A stretch of 5,520 nt of DNA from Rhodocyclaceae bacterium (GCA_013821865.1 PNJM01000182.1:1-5520); one strand, 5' to 3'; counted from the first letter of the stretch, positions 1-4,914 are shown. Numbers and translations are program-made. Notes: generated by a model from the letters alone, not told the origin.

Positions 1-468
1 CGTAACGGCATCGCGCTGCGGGCGTTTCTGCCGTCCATCGCTGAGGCAACCTTCGTGGCGAGCCCGCTCGGCCGCACACGCGAGACGATGCAGATCGTGC
101 GCCGGGAGCTTGGGCTCCCCGCCGACGGCTACCACATCGATCCAAGGCTGATGGAGCTCTCCTACGGTGCGTGGGAGGGAACGCTGCAGGATGACCTCGC
201 CGAGCACGATCCTGACGGCTTCGCCGCTCGCACCCAGGATCCATTCCGCTGGCGTCCCGAAAACGGCGAAAGCTACGCCGATCTTCTGGCCCGCGTGAAA
301 CTCTGGAGCGGTGCGATCCGACAGGACTCCGTTGTCGTCTCCCACGGCGGCGTCTCGCGCTGCCTGCAAGCTCACCTGCTCGGCCTCGAGCCGGAACTGA
401 TACCGGAGCTCGAATGCCCGCAGGATCGCGTGCTGATCCTGTCGGGCGCCGCCATGCGCTGGCTATGA
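1..468 (+). CDS. Histidine phosphatase family protein (phosphoglycerate mutase-like), 5' end outside the window
   Basis: The frame is open from base 1 to the TGA at 466-468 (155 codons visible), so the GTG at 55 is internal and the true start lies upstream. The protein belongs to the histidine phosphatase superfamily, whose members transfer phosphate through a phospho-histidine. Visible hallmarks are SPLGRTRET (codons 21-29), the acid/base glutamate in LMELSYGAWEG (Glu at 154-156), GESYADLLARV, and the second catalytic histidine in VVVSHGGVSRCL (His at 343-345). The first RHG motif must lie before the window. The substrate cannot be told; soluble and cytoplasmic is likely. The FRWRPENGESYADL stretch reminds me more of alphaproteobacterial members than of betaproteobacterial ones, which is a memory-based impression. 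It is separated from aroC by about 440 bases and is probably not in the same transcription unit. Confidence 0.88.
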   Translation, partial: RNGIALRAFLPSIAEATFVASPLGRTRETMQIVRRELGLPADGYHIDPRLMELSYGAWEGTLQDDLAEHDPDGFAARTQDPFRWRPENGESYADLLARVKLWSGAIRQDSVVVSHGGVSRCLQAHLLGLEPELIPELECPQDRVLILSGAAMRWL

Positions 469-493
469 GCCGTCTGCTCACAGACGCCGGCTC
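467..493 (+). other. Stem-loop overlapping the stop codon of the phosphatase gene
   Basis: GAGCCGTCTG (467-476) pairs with CAGACGCCGGCTC (481-493) around a CTCA loop, leaving a 3-base bulge on the 3' side. It is followed by ATAAAAAAAG, so there is no U-tract and it does not qualify as a classical intrinsic terminator for the phosphatase mRNA. It may protect the 3' end or act with Rho. It could also be fortuitous. Confidence 0.4.
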
Positions 494-495
494 AT

Positions 496-532
496 AAAAA
501 AAGAGAGCCAGAGCAGCGGCGCTCCAGCTCCC
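496..532 (-). terminator. Strong intrinsic terminator on the minus strand
   Basis: Read on the minus strand, GGGAGCTGGAGC (532 to 521) pairs with GCTCTGGCTCTC (514 to 503) across a 6-base GCCGCT loop, giving an unbroken 12-bp stem with three G-U wobbles. Seven T residues follow directly (502 to 496). In the plus-strand RNA the three wobble positions become C-A mismatches, so the fold is strand-specific and belongs to a leftward transcript. No long minus-strand gene ends here, so the terminator implies a small transcript that starts within the intergenic region, or long antisense transcription from the aroC side. Confidence 0.75.
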
Positions 533-593
533 TTCTATGCAAATGAACATAAGGGCAGATATCTCGACCACGGTTGCTCAGACCGTAAAGAGC
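496..593 (-). ncRNA. Candidate trans-acting small RNA, about 95-100 nt, minus strand
   Basis: The proposed RNA begins near 593, just downstream of a possible promoter, and ends in the U7 tail at 496. It folds locally into three stem-loops. The first is ACGGT (586-582) with ACCGT (574-570) around a 7-base loop. The second is CCCTTATG (555-548) with CATAGAAGGG (539-530) around UUCAUUUG, with a 2-base bulge; it shares three bases with the next stem. The third is the 12-bp terminator stem with its poly-U tail. An unpaired stretch lies between the first two. This layout, with a U-rich 3' end, is typical of Hfq-dependent small RNAs. The 5' end is inferred from a weak promoter. I do not recognise a known family: 6S, tmRNA, 4.5S and RNase P RNA signatures are not apparent. 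Confidence 0.42.
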
Positions 594-598
594 CATCC

Positions 599-627
599 GC
601 TAAACGCAGGAAACACTCACAAATCAA
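599..627 (-). promoter_or_regulatory. Possible sigma-70 promoter for the minus-strand small RNA
   Basis: On the minus strand TTGATT (627-622) serves as a -35 box (4 of 6 to consensus). It is followed by exactly 17 bases and then TTTAGC (604-599), a weak -10 box (3 of 6). Transcription would start near 592-593, which places a transcript of about 95 nt ahead of the terminator at 496-532. The evidence is the spacing and the position relative to the terminator; the -10 alone would not be convincing. Confidence 0.28.
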
Positions 628-679
628 CGTACAGAGAGAGCTGATCTCGGCCAAGCCGAGTGCTCCCGACACGCCACAT
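617..679 (-). CDS. Possible 20-residue minus-strand small protein or leader peptide
   Basis: An ATG (679-677) on the minus strand opens 20 sense codons, ending at TGA (619-617). It is preceded by AAAGGAGG (691-684), a near-perfect Shine-Dalgarno sequence 4 bases from the start and the strongest ribosome-binding match in the window. The peptide starts MWRVGSTRLG and ends SLYVDL; it is polar and basic in its first half, with no membrane segment or signal peptide. It matches nothing I recognise. It lies upstream of the small-RNA promoter and terminator on the same strand, so it could be the coding part of a short mRNA. The same bases on the plus strand read CCTCCTTTC, identical to the 16S rRNA 3' tail, so chance is a real possibility. 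No clear promoter for it was found. Confidence 0.2.
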   Translation of the reverse strand: MWRVGSTRLGRDQLSLYVDL

Positions 680-723
680 GCTGCCTCCTTTCAAAGGCGT
701 GCAACACGCAGGCACTATGCCTG
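646..723. repeat. Row of short perfect palindromes with 3-base loops
   Basis: Four inverted repeats stand close together: CTCGGC-CAA-GCCGAG (646-660), CCTTT-C-AAAGG (687-697), GCGTG-CAA-CACGC (697-709) and CAGGCA-CTA-TGCCTG (709-723). The last three abut, each sharing one base with the next. Because the stems are perfect they can form on either strand. The arms differ in sequence, so they are not copies of one repeat. They could be stem-loops in a leader RNA, operator half-sites, or the remains of a small mobile or REP-like element. Confidence 0.5.
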
Positions 724-774
724 ATTAACTGCGTCGCGGGCGCATGCAAACCAAAACCGATAGGTCGCGTCCCC

Positions 775-803
775 TTGCCCCCAGCGCCCCCGCCTCTTAT
801 GAG
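775..803 (+). promoter_or_regulatory. aroC: Possible sigma-70 promoter upstream of aroC
   Basis: TTGCCC (775-780, 4 of 6) and TATGAG (798-803, 4 of 6) are separated by exactly 17 bases. Transcription would start near 810 and leave a leader of about 100 bases before the aroC ATG at 909. It is the best plus-strand pair I found in this region, but each box has two mismatches. Confidence 0.3.
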
Positions 804-908
804 AGATCAAGGTATTCTGCGTCGGGAAAAGTTGCCGATGCTATCTGATTGAATCGTCAAAAGGCGGACGTCGGTCTCACGGCGGACCGCGTCTCAACCG
901 CGGCTTCC

Positions 909-2078
909 ATGTCACACAACACCTTCGGCCATCTTTTCCGCATAACCACCTGGGGCGAGAGCCACGGGCCGTCCATCGGGTGCGTGGTCGACGGTTGCCC
1001 CCCTGGATTGCCGCTGACGGCCGAAGAAATCCAGGTTCACTTGGACCGCCGGAAGCCCGGCCAATCCCGCTTCACCACTCAGCGCCGCGAAGCCGATGCG
1101 GTCGAGATCCTGTCCGGCGTGTTTCCGAACGCCGAAGGCCAGCAAGTCACCACCGGCACGCCGATCTCGCTGCTGATCCACAACACCGATCAGCGCAGCA
1201 AGGACTACGGCGCCATCGCCGAGACTTTCCGCCCCGGCCACGCCGATTACGTCTATTGGCAGAAATACGGCGTTCGCGACTACCGCGGCGGCGGGCGCAG
1301 TTCGGCGCGCGAGACGGCGGTGCGCGTAGCGGCTGGCGCCATCGCGAAAAAATGGCTGCATGAACGCTACGGCGTGGCGGTGCGCGGCTGCATGTCGCAG
1401 CTCGGGCCGATAGAAATTCCGTTCAAGTCCTGGCAGGCGGCCGGATCCAATCCTTTCTTCTCGCCCGACCCCGGCATCGTACCCAGGCTTGAGGCCTACA
1501 TGGACGAGCTGCGCAAGTCGGGCGACTCGGTCGGTGCCAAGATCACTGTTGTGGCCGGGGGCATACCCGTGGGCTGGGGCGAGCCGGTGTACGACCGCCT
1601 CGATGCCGACGTCGCCTACGCCATGATGGGCATCAACGCAGTGAAGGGCGTCGCGATCGGCGCCGGCTTCGCTGTGGTAACCCAGAAGGGCTCCGAGCAT
1701 TCGGACGAGATGACGCCGCAGGGTTTTCTCTCCAATAACGCGGGCGGCATCCTGGGCGGAATTTCCACCGGCCAGGATATCGTGGTGAACCTCGCCATCA
1801 AGCCGACCTCGAGCATCCGCCTGCCGCGCCGGTCCATCGACAAGCGGGGCAACCCGGTCATGGTGGAGACCCACGGCCGCCACGACCCGTGCGTCGGCAT
1901 CCGTGCCACCCCCATTGCCGAGGCCATGCTGGCCATCGTGCTGATGGACCATGCGCTGCGCCACCGCGCGCAGTGCGGCGATGTTTCATGCGCCACGCCG
2001 AAAATCGCGGCTCGCGCGCAGCAGGCGGAAGGCCCGCGCGGCGCTTCAATAGACGATCCCGAGCCGGACGAGGCCTGA
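909..2078 (+). CDS. aroC: Chorismate synthase
   Basis: Converts 5-enolpyruvylshikimate-3-phosphate to chorismate, the last step of the shikimate pathway, using reduced flavin; it is a cytoplasmic homotetramer. All family signatures are present: GESHGPSIG (residues 16-24), RPGHADY with its conserved histidine (108-114), [13 protein letters not shown] (125-137), [10 protein letters not shown], and [10 protein letters not shown] (323-332). The ATG at 909 gives the usual N-terminus [10 protein letters not shown]; the in-frame TTG at 849 would add 20 atypical residues. Neither start has a clear Shine-Dalgarno sequence. At 389 residues it is longer than E. coli AroC (about 361), owing to a few extra residues near [16 protein letters not shown] and a polar C-terminal tail after the conserved [10 protein letters not shown]. 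No flavin reductase domain is fused. A possible promoter lies at 775-803 and a terminator at its end. Confidence 0.97.
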   Translation: MSHNTFGHLFRITTWGESHGPSIGCVVDGCPPGLPLTAEEIQVHLDRRKPGQSRFTTQRREADAVEILSGVFPNAEGQQVTTGTPISLLIHNTDQRSKDYGAIAETFRPGHADYVYWQKYGVRDYRGGGRSSARETAVRVAAGAIAKKWLHERYGVAVRGCMSQLGPIEIPFKSWQAAGSNPFFSPDPGIVPRLEAYMDELRKSGDSVGAKITVVAGGIPVGWGEPVYDRLDADVAYAMMGINAVKGVAIGAGFAVVTQKGSEHSDEMTPQGFLSNNAGGILGGISTGQDIVVNLAIKPTSSIRLPRRSIDKRGNPVMVETHGRHDPCVGIRATPIAEAMLAIVLMDHALRHRAQCGDVSCATPKIAARAQQAEGPRGASIDDPEPDEA

Positions 2079-2099
2079 CCGCTCGTTATCCGGTTTTTT
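2064..2099 (+). terminator. Intrinsic terminator spanning the aroC stop codon
   Basis: CCGGACGAG (2064-2072) pairs with CTCG-TTAT-CCGG (2082-2093), giving nine base pairs with a 3-base bulge and a 9-base loop that includes the TGA stop. Six T residues follow (2094-2099). The stem begins inside the last aroC codons, so a ribosome finishing aroC would cover it and could weaken termination, allowing read-through into the permease gene 43 bases downstream of the stop. Confidence 0.6.
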
Positions 2100-2121
2100 C
2101 CCACGCCCCGCAAGCGGTACG

Positions 2122-3273
2122 ATGCTGCCCTACTGGCGCCTGTCGGCGTACTACTTCTTCTACTTCGCCTTCATCGGCGCCTTCTCGCCCTACTTCAGCC
2201 TCTACCTCAAATCGCTGGAATTCTCGGCCTGGGACATCGGCGTACTGATGTCGCTGATGCAGGTGATGCGCCTGCTTGCACCCAATTTGTGGGGCTGGCT
2301 GGCCGACCGGCTGGGCGCCAAGACGCCGATTGTACGCGGCGCGGCGGCCATGAGCATCGCCGGCTTCTCCAGCTTCTTCTTTACGCAGAGCTTTTCCGGA
2401 TTCTTTCTCGGCATGGCACTGCTGGCCTTCTTCTGGAGCGCCTCGCTGCCGCTGGTCGAGGCGCTGACGTTCTCGCATCTCGGTGCGCAGGCCAGCCGCT
2501 ATGGGGCGATCCGCCTGTGGGGCTCGGTCGGCTTCGTCATTGCCGTGCTGGGGCTGGGCTGGCTCCTCGACCGCCTGCCGCTGGCGGCCACGCTGTGGAT
2601 TTCGCTGGCGCTGCTCGGCGGTATCCTCGTCTGCGCGCTGCTGCTGCCGGAGAGGCGCGAGGAAAGGCACGAGGCCGACCGCCAGCCGATCGGCGACATC
2701 CTGCGCCGGCGCGACGTGAAAGCCCTGTTCGTCGCCTGCTTCTTCATGTCGGCGGCGCATGGCGCGCTCTACGTCTTCTACTCGATCTACCTGGTCGGCC
2801 ACGGCTACAGCAAGTCCATGGTCGGCCTGCTGTGGACGCTCGGTGTCGTGGCGGAAATCGTCGTGTTCATGGCCATGCCGCGGCTGTTGCAAGCCTTTTC
2901 ACTGCGCGCCATCCTGCTTTTCAGCTTTGCCTGCGCCGTGGTGCGCTTTCTCATCATCGGCTGGGGCGTGGAATGGCTGTGGCTGATCGTGCTGGCCCAG
3001 CTGTTGCACGCCGCCACCTTCGGCGCCTACCATGCCGCATCGATCGCTGCGGTCAACCGCTGGTTCGTCGGCCGCCACCAGGCACGCGGCCAGGCGCTCT
3101 ACGGCAGCATTTCCTTCGGCGCCGGCGGCATGCTCGGCGGCCTCGTCAGCGGCTGGGCCTGGGACGCGATCGGCGCCCCGCTCACTTATTCGCTCGGCTC
3201 GGCCTTCGCCCTGGCGGGCATGATTTTCATCTGGCGCGGCTGGCGGTCATCACCGGGCGAGCCGGTGCGTTAA
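2122..3273 (+). CDS. MFS transporter, HcaT/LacY-like (MFS_1_like) subgroup
   Basis: A 383-residue inner-membrane permease with about 12 hydrophobic segments in two bundles, separated by a charged central loop (PERREERHEADRQP, around residues 179-192). The MFS motif A GWLADRLGAK is at residues 58-67, and YGAIRLWGSVGF (127-138) resembles the signature of the HcaT and nucleoside-symporter-like branch. Such proteins are proton-coupled symporters of small organic substrates; the substrate here cannot be inferred, and neither the aroC nor the leu neighbours specify one. The ATG at 2122 gives a typical N-terminus (MLPYWRLSAYYFFYFAF) but lacks a clear Shine-Dalgarno sequence. The stop TAA is followed nine bases later by the M48 remnant, suggesting co-transcription. 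The gene is full length with no sign of damage. Confidence 0.9.
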   Translation: MLPYWRLSAYYFFYFAFIGAFSPYFSLYLKSLEFSAWDIGVLMSLMQVMRLLAPNLWGWLADRLGAKTPIVRGAAAMSIAGFSSFFFTQSFSGFFLGMALLAFFWSASLPLVEALTFSHLGAQASRYGAIRLWGSVGFVIAVLGLGWLLDRLPLAATLWISLALLGGILVCALLLPERREERHEADRQPIGDILRRRDVKALFVACFFMSAAHGALYVFYSIYLVGHGYSKSMVGLLWTLGVVAEIVVFMAMPRLLQAFSLRAILLFSFACAVVRFLIIGWGVEWLWLIVLAQLLHAATFGAYHAASIAAVNRWFVGRHQARGQALYGSISFGAGGMLGGLVSGWAWDAIGAPLTYSLGSAFALAGMIFIWRGWRSSPGEPVR

Positions 3274-3282
3274 TAAAACACA

Positions 3283-3645
3283 ATGCATGGGATGAAACCA
3301 ATCTTCCGCCCCCTCGTTCCCGCCGTCTGGGCGGCGCTGCTGCTGGCTGCCTGCCAGCATGTGCCCATCACCGGCCGCAGCCAGTTGCTGCTGCTCTCCG
3401 AGCGTGACGAAGTCGGCATGGGTTTCTCCGCCTACCAGGATGTGCTGAAGAGGGAGAAAATCTCTCACGACCCGGAACTCAACGAGCGGGTGACGCGCGT
3501 GGGCAGCCGCATTGCCGCCGCCACGGGCAAGGGCAAAGGCAAGCCGCCGGAATTCCTGTCCACCCACCCGGCCGACTCCACCCGCATCGGCGACATCGAG
3601 CGCTTGCTGCCCGGGGCGATGGGCTACTACCGGCCGCAACGCTGA
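3283..3645 (+). pseudogene. M48 family metallopeptidase remnant with the catalytic domain deleted in frame
   Basis: An open frame of 120 codons made of the two ends of an M48 periplasmic zinc metalloprotease (normally roughly 260-285 residues). Residues 1-24 are a lipoprotein signal (lipobox LAAC, Cys24). Residues 26-81 match the usual N-terminal region (VPITGRSQLLLLSE, then VTRVGSRIAAATG). Residues 85-117 match the extreme C-terminus (GKPPEFLSTHPADSTRI, ending LLPGAMGYYRP). Everything between is missing, including the zinc-binding HExxH helix and the downstream glutamate, an estimated 150 residues. The joint lies in GGCAAG-GGCAAA-GGCAAG (3526-3543), three tandem 6-base repeats. It cannot be a protease as it stands; it could still make a small lipoprotein. 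An alternative start is the ATG at 3292. It follows the permease gene by nine bases. Confidence 0.82.
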
Positions 3646-3684
3646 TTTCGATGCGCTGCACCGCAGCACAGCGCCGGAGACCTG

Positions 3685-3693
3685 TGCAATAAT
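3685..3693 (+). promoter_or_regulatory. Possible extended -10 promoter for the leucine genes
   Basis: TGC-AATAAT (3685-3693) combines a TGn extension with a -10 box matching 5 of 6 consensus positions. The -35 region 17 bases upstream (AGCACA, 3665-3670) matches only 3 of 6, as is usual for extended -10 promoters. It would start transcription near 3700, giving a leader of about 20 bases before leuC. A stem-loop overlaps the -35 area in two exclusive forms: GCTGC-ACC-GCAGC (3655-3667), or GCGCTG (3653-3658) with CAGCGC (3669-3674). No attenuator-type leader peptide fits in this short leader. Confidence 0.4.
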
Positions 3694-3720
3694 CCAAGTT
3701 TTCCACTGCGTTTCAAGGTG

Positions 3721-4332
3721 ATGCCGCAGACGCTTTACGACAAGCTGTGGTCGAGCCATGTTGTTCATCAGGAGGACGACGGCACGGCACTGCTCTATAT
3801 CGACCGCCACCTGGTGCATGAAGTCACCAGCCCGCAGGCTTTCGAAGGGCTGAGGCTTGCCGGGCGCAAGCCCTGGCGCGTCGGCTCCATCGTGGCGACG
3901 GCCGGCCACAATACGCCGACGACGGATTGGGACAAGGGCATCCAGGATCCGATCTCGCGCCTGCAGGTGGAGACGCTGGACGCCAACATCCGCGCGGTCG
4001 GCTCGCGCGCCTATTCCCCCTTCCGCGACAAGCGCCAGGGCATGGAGCGCGCCCTGCAATACATGGGGCTCGCGCCGCGCACGCCGATCCGCGAGATCAG
4101 CGTGGACAAGGTGTTCCTCGCCGCCGGGTTCGAATGGCGCGAACCCGGCTGCTCGATGTGCCTGGCGATGAATGCCGACCGGCTCGAGCCGGGCGAGCGT
4201 TGCGCCTCGACGTCGAACCGCAACTTCGAGGGGCGGCAAGGTGCCGGCGGGCGCACCCATCTCGTCAGCCCGCAGATGGCCGCCGCCGCGGCCATTGCCG
4301 GGCATTTTGCCGATGTACGTGAGATTGTCTGA
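3721..4332 (+). pseudogene. leuC: 3-isopropylmalate dehydratase large subunit with two internal in-frame deletions
   Basis: LeuC pairs with LeuD to isomerise 2-isopropylmalate to 3-isopropylmalate with a 4Fe-4S cluster. The frame is open but only 203 residues long, against about 465-470 normally. Residues 1-107 match the family N-terminus ([15 protein letters not shown] to SPFRDKRQG). The sequence then jumps to the MERALQYMG region, losing roughly 200 residues, including the CGDSHTSTHGAFG motif. A second jump at VDKVF (128-132) leads straight to [15 protein letters not shown], losing about 50 residues with the GSCTNSR motif that provides the first cluster cysteine. The other two cluster cysteines remain (144, 147), as does the C-terminus. 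The conserved TADHNTPT motif reads TAGHNTPT (residue 62). Catalysis is not expected. The start is the ATG at 3721, behind AAGGTG; the GTG at 3718 is an alternative. Entericidin, leuD and leuB follow. Confidence 0.85.
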
Positions 4333-4348
4333 CGCTGGAGGTATGAAC

Positions 4349-4474
4349 ATGAAGGGAGTGAAGCTGATTGCCGCTATGGTTGCCGTTCTGATCCTGTCCG
4401 CCTGCAACACGGTGCAGGGCATCGGCAAGGACATCGAGAAGGGCGGCGAGGCGATCCAGAAGGCGACGAAGTAA
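4349..4474 (+). CDS. Entericidin EcnA/EcnB family small lipoprotein
   Basis: A 41-residue lipoprotein precursor. A basic start (MKGVK) and a hydrophobic segment ([11 protein letters not shown]) lead to the lipobox LSAC (residues 16-19). Cleavage before Cys19 would leave a 23-residue acylated peptide, [20 protein letters not shown] and three more residues, which matches the entericidin family. In enterobacteria entericidins form an envelope toxin-antidote pair tied to stationary phase; in betaproteobacteria a single copy commonly sits inside the leu operon, with unknown purpose. GGAGG at 4337-4341 is seven bases before the ATG at 4349 but only one base before the in-frame ATG at 4343, so 4349 is the better start; 4343 would add two residues. 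It begins shortly after the leuC stop and its TAA overlaps the leuD ATG by one base, suggesting coupled translation. It shows no damage although both neighbours do. Confidence 0.87.
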   Translation: MKGVKLIAAMVAVLILSACNTVQGIGKDIEKGGEAIQKATK

Positions 4475-4896
4475 TGCAGAGGTTTACGCAGCTTGACGGA
4501 TTGGTGGCGCCGCTGGACCGCGCCAACGTCGATACCGACGCCATCATTCCGAAGCAGTTCCTCAAATCGATCAAGCGCTCGGGTTTCGGGCCGAACCTGT
4601 TCGGCGAGTGGCGCTACATTGATGCCGGCCAGCCGGGGCAGGATTGCGCGAAGCGGACGCCCAACCCGAAATTCGTGCTCAACGAGGCGCGTTACCAGGG
4701 TGCGTCCATTCTGCTCACGCGCGACAATTTCGGCTGTCGCTCCTCGCGTGAGCACGCGCCCTGGGCGCTGGAGGACTACGGCTTCCGCGCCCTGGTGGGG
4801 ACGACCTTCGACGACATCGGCCTGACCCTGCGCCATGCCGACAAGATCCGCGAGTTCGAATCGAAGCGCCAGGCCGAACAGCCCTGGCTGTTTTAA
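4474..4896 (+). pseudogene. leuD: 3-isopropylmalate dehydratase small subunit with an internal in-frame deletion
   Basis: LeuD supplies the swivel domain that closes the isopropylmalate isomerase active site over LeuC. This frame has 140 residues, against about 212 in betaproteobacterial homologues. Residues 1-108 match normally ([39 protein letters not shown], then [15 protein letters not shown] and [19 protein letters not shown]). At residues 110-116 (TTFDDIG) the sequence passes directly to the extreme C-terminus ([13 protein letters not shown] to EQPWLF). About 72 residues are gone, including the usual ADIFFNNCFKNG stretch. In addition, the near-invariant GCGSSREH reads GCRSSREH (Arg89, CGC at 4738-4740; one base from GGC). 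A functional subunit is unlikely. It starts at the ATG that overlaps the entericidin stop (TAATG), and 18 bases separate it from leuB. Confidence 0.85.
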
Positions 4897-4914
4897 GCCG
4901 CATCAGGTGAATCA

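Larger units (their letters stand above)
469..908. other. Gene-poor intergenic region between the phosphatase gene and aroC
   Basis: About 440 bases without a convincing plus-strand gene and less GC-rich than the flanking genes. It contains a minus-strand terminator and candidate small RNA (496-593), a possible minus-strand promoter (599-627), a tiny minus-strand ORF (617-679), a row of short perfect palindromes (646-723) and a possible aroC promoter (775-803). The TTG at 849 is in frame with aroC, but the family N-terminus starts at 909. I see no tRNA, rRNA fragment, insertion sequence end or CRISPR repeat here. Confidence 0.7.

Noticed and set aside
496..850. 6S RNA, tmRNA or a known riboswitch in the intergenic region
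   Set aside because: I looked for the long 6S-type closing helix, a tRNA-like end for tmRNA, and common riboswitch motifs on both strands and saw none. Only local stem-loops and the terminator are supported.
849..908. TTG at 849 as the start of aroC with a 20-residue extension
   Set aside because: The conserved N-terminus ([10 protein letters not shown]) starts exactly at the ATG at 909, the extension does not resemble the family, and the TTG has no ribosome-binding site.
912..1964. A 350-codon minus-strand frame opposite aroC, and further shadow frames opposite it (1616-2113)
   Set aside because: aroC on the plus strand has every family signature. The antisense translation has no recognisable domain and follows from GC-rich codon use.
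2086..2892. A 268-codon minus-strand frame and a 372-codon plus-strand frame (2289-3407) overlapping the permease gene
   Set aside because: Both overlap a clear MFS transporter. Their products are low-complexity Arg/Gln/Ala-rich sequences without hydrophobic segments or motifs.
3653..3674. Stem-loop before leuC as a terminator or leucine attenuator
   Set aside because: There is no T-tract after it and no leader ORF with leucine codons. It also overlaps the presumed -35 region, so it would mostly not be transcribed from the leuC promoter.
4172..4348. Upstream extension of the entericidin frame to an ATG at 4172
   Set aside because: It would overlap the leuC 3' end out of frame and place a 59-residue Arg-rich leader before an obvious lipoprotein signal. 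The GGAGG at 4337-4341 sets the start at 4349.
3526..4821. Naturally short M48, LeuC and LeuD variants or introns and inteins at the junctions
   Set aside because: The joined pieces match the N- and C-terminal ends of full-length families while indispensable motifs are absent. Sequence is missing at the junctions, not inserted, so introns or inteins cannot explain it.
3250..4836. A 528-codon open frame on the minus strand across the M48, leuC, entericidin and leuD genes
   Set aside because: It is antisense to four recognisable coding segments and its translation is rich in Arg, Ala and Gly without family motifs. Long antisense frames are expected where GC-rich third positions suppress stop codons.
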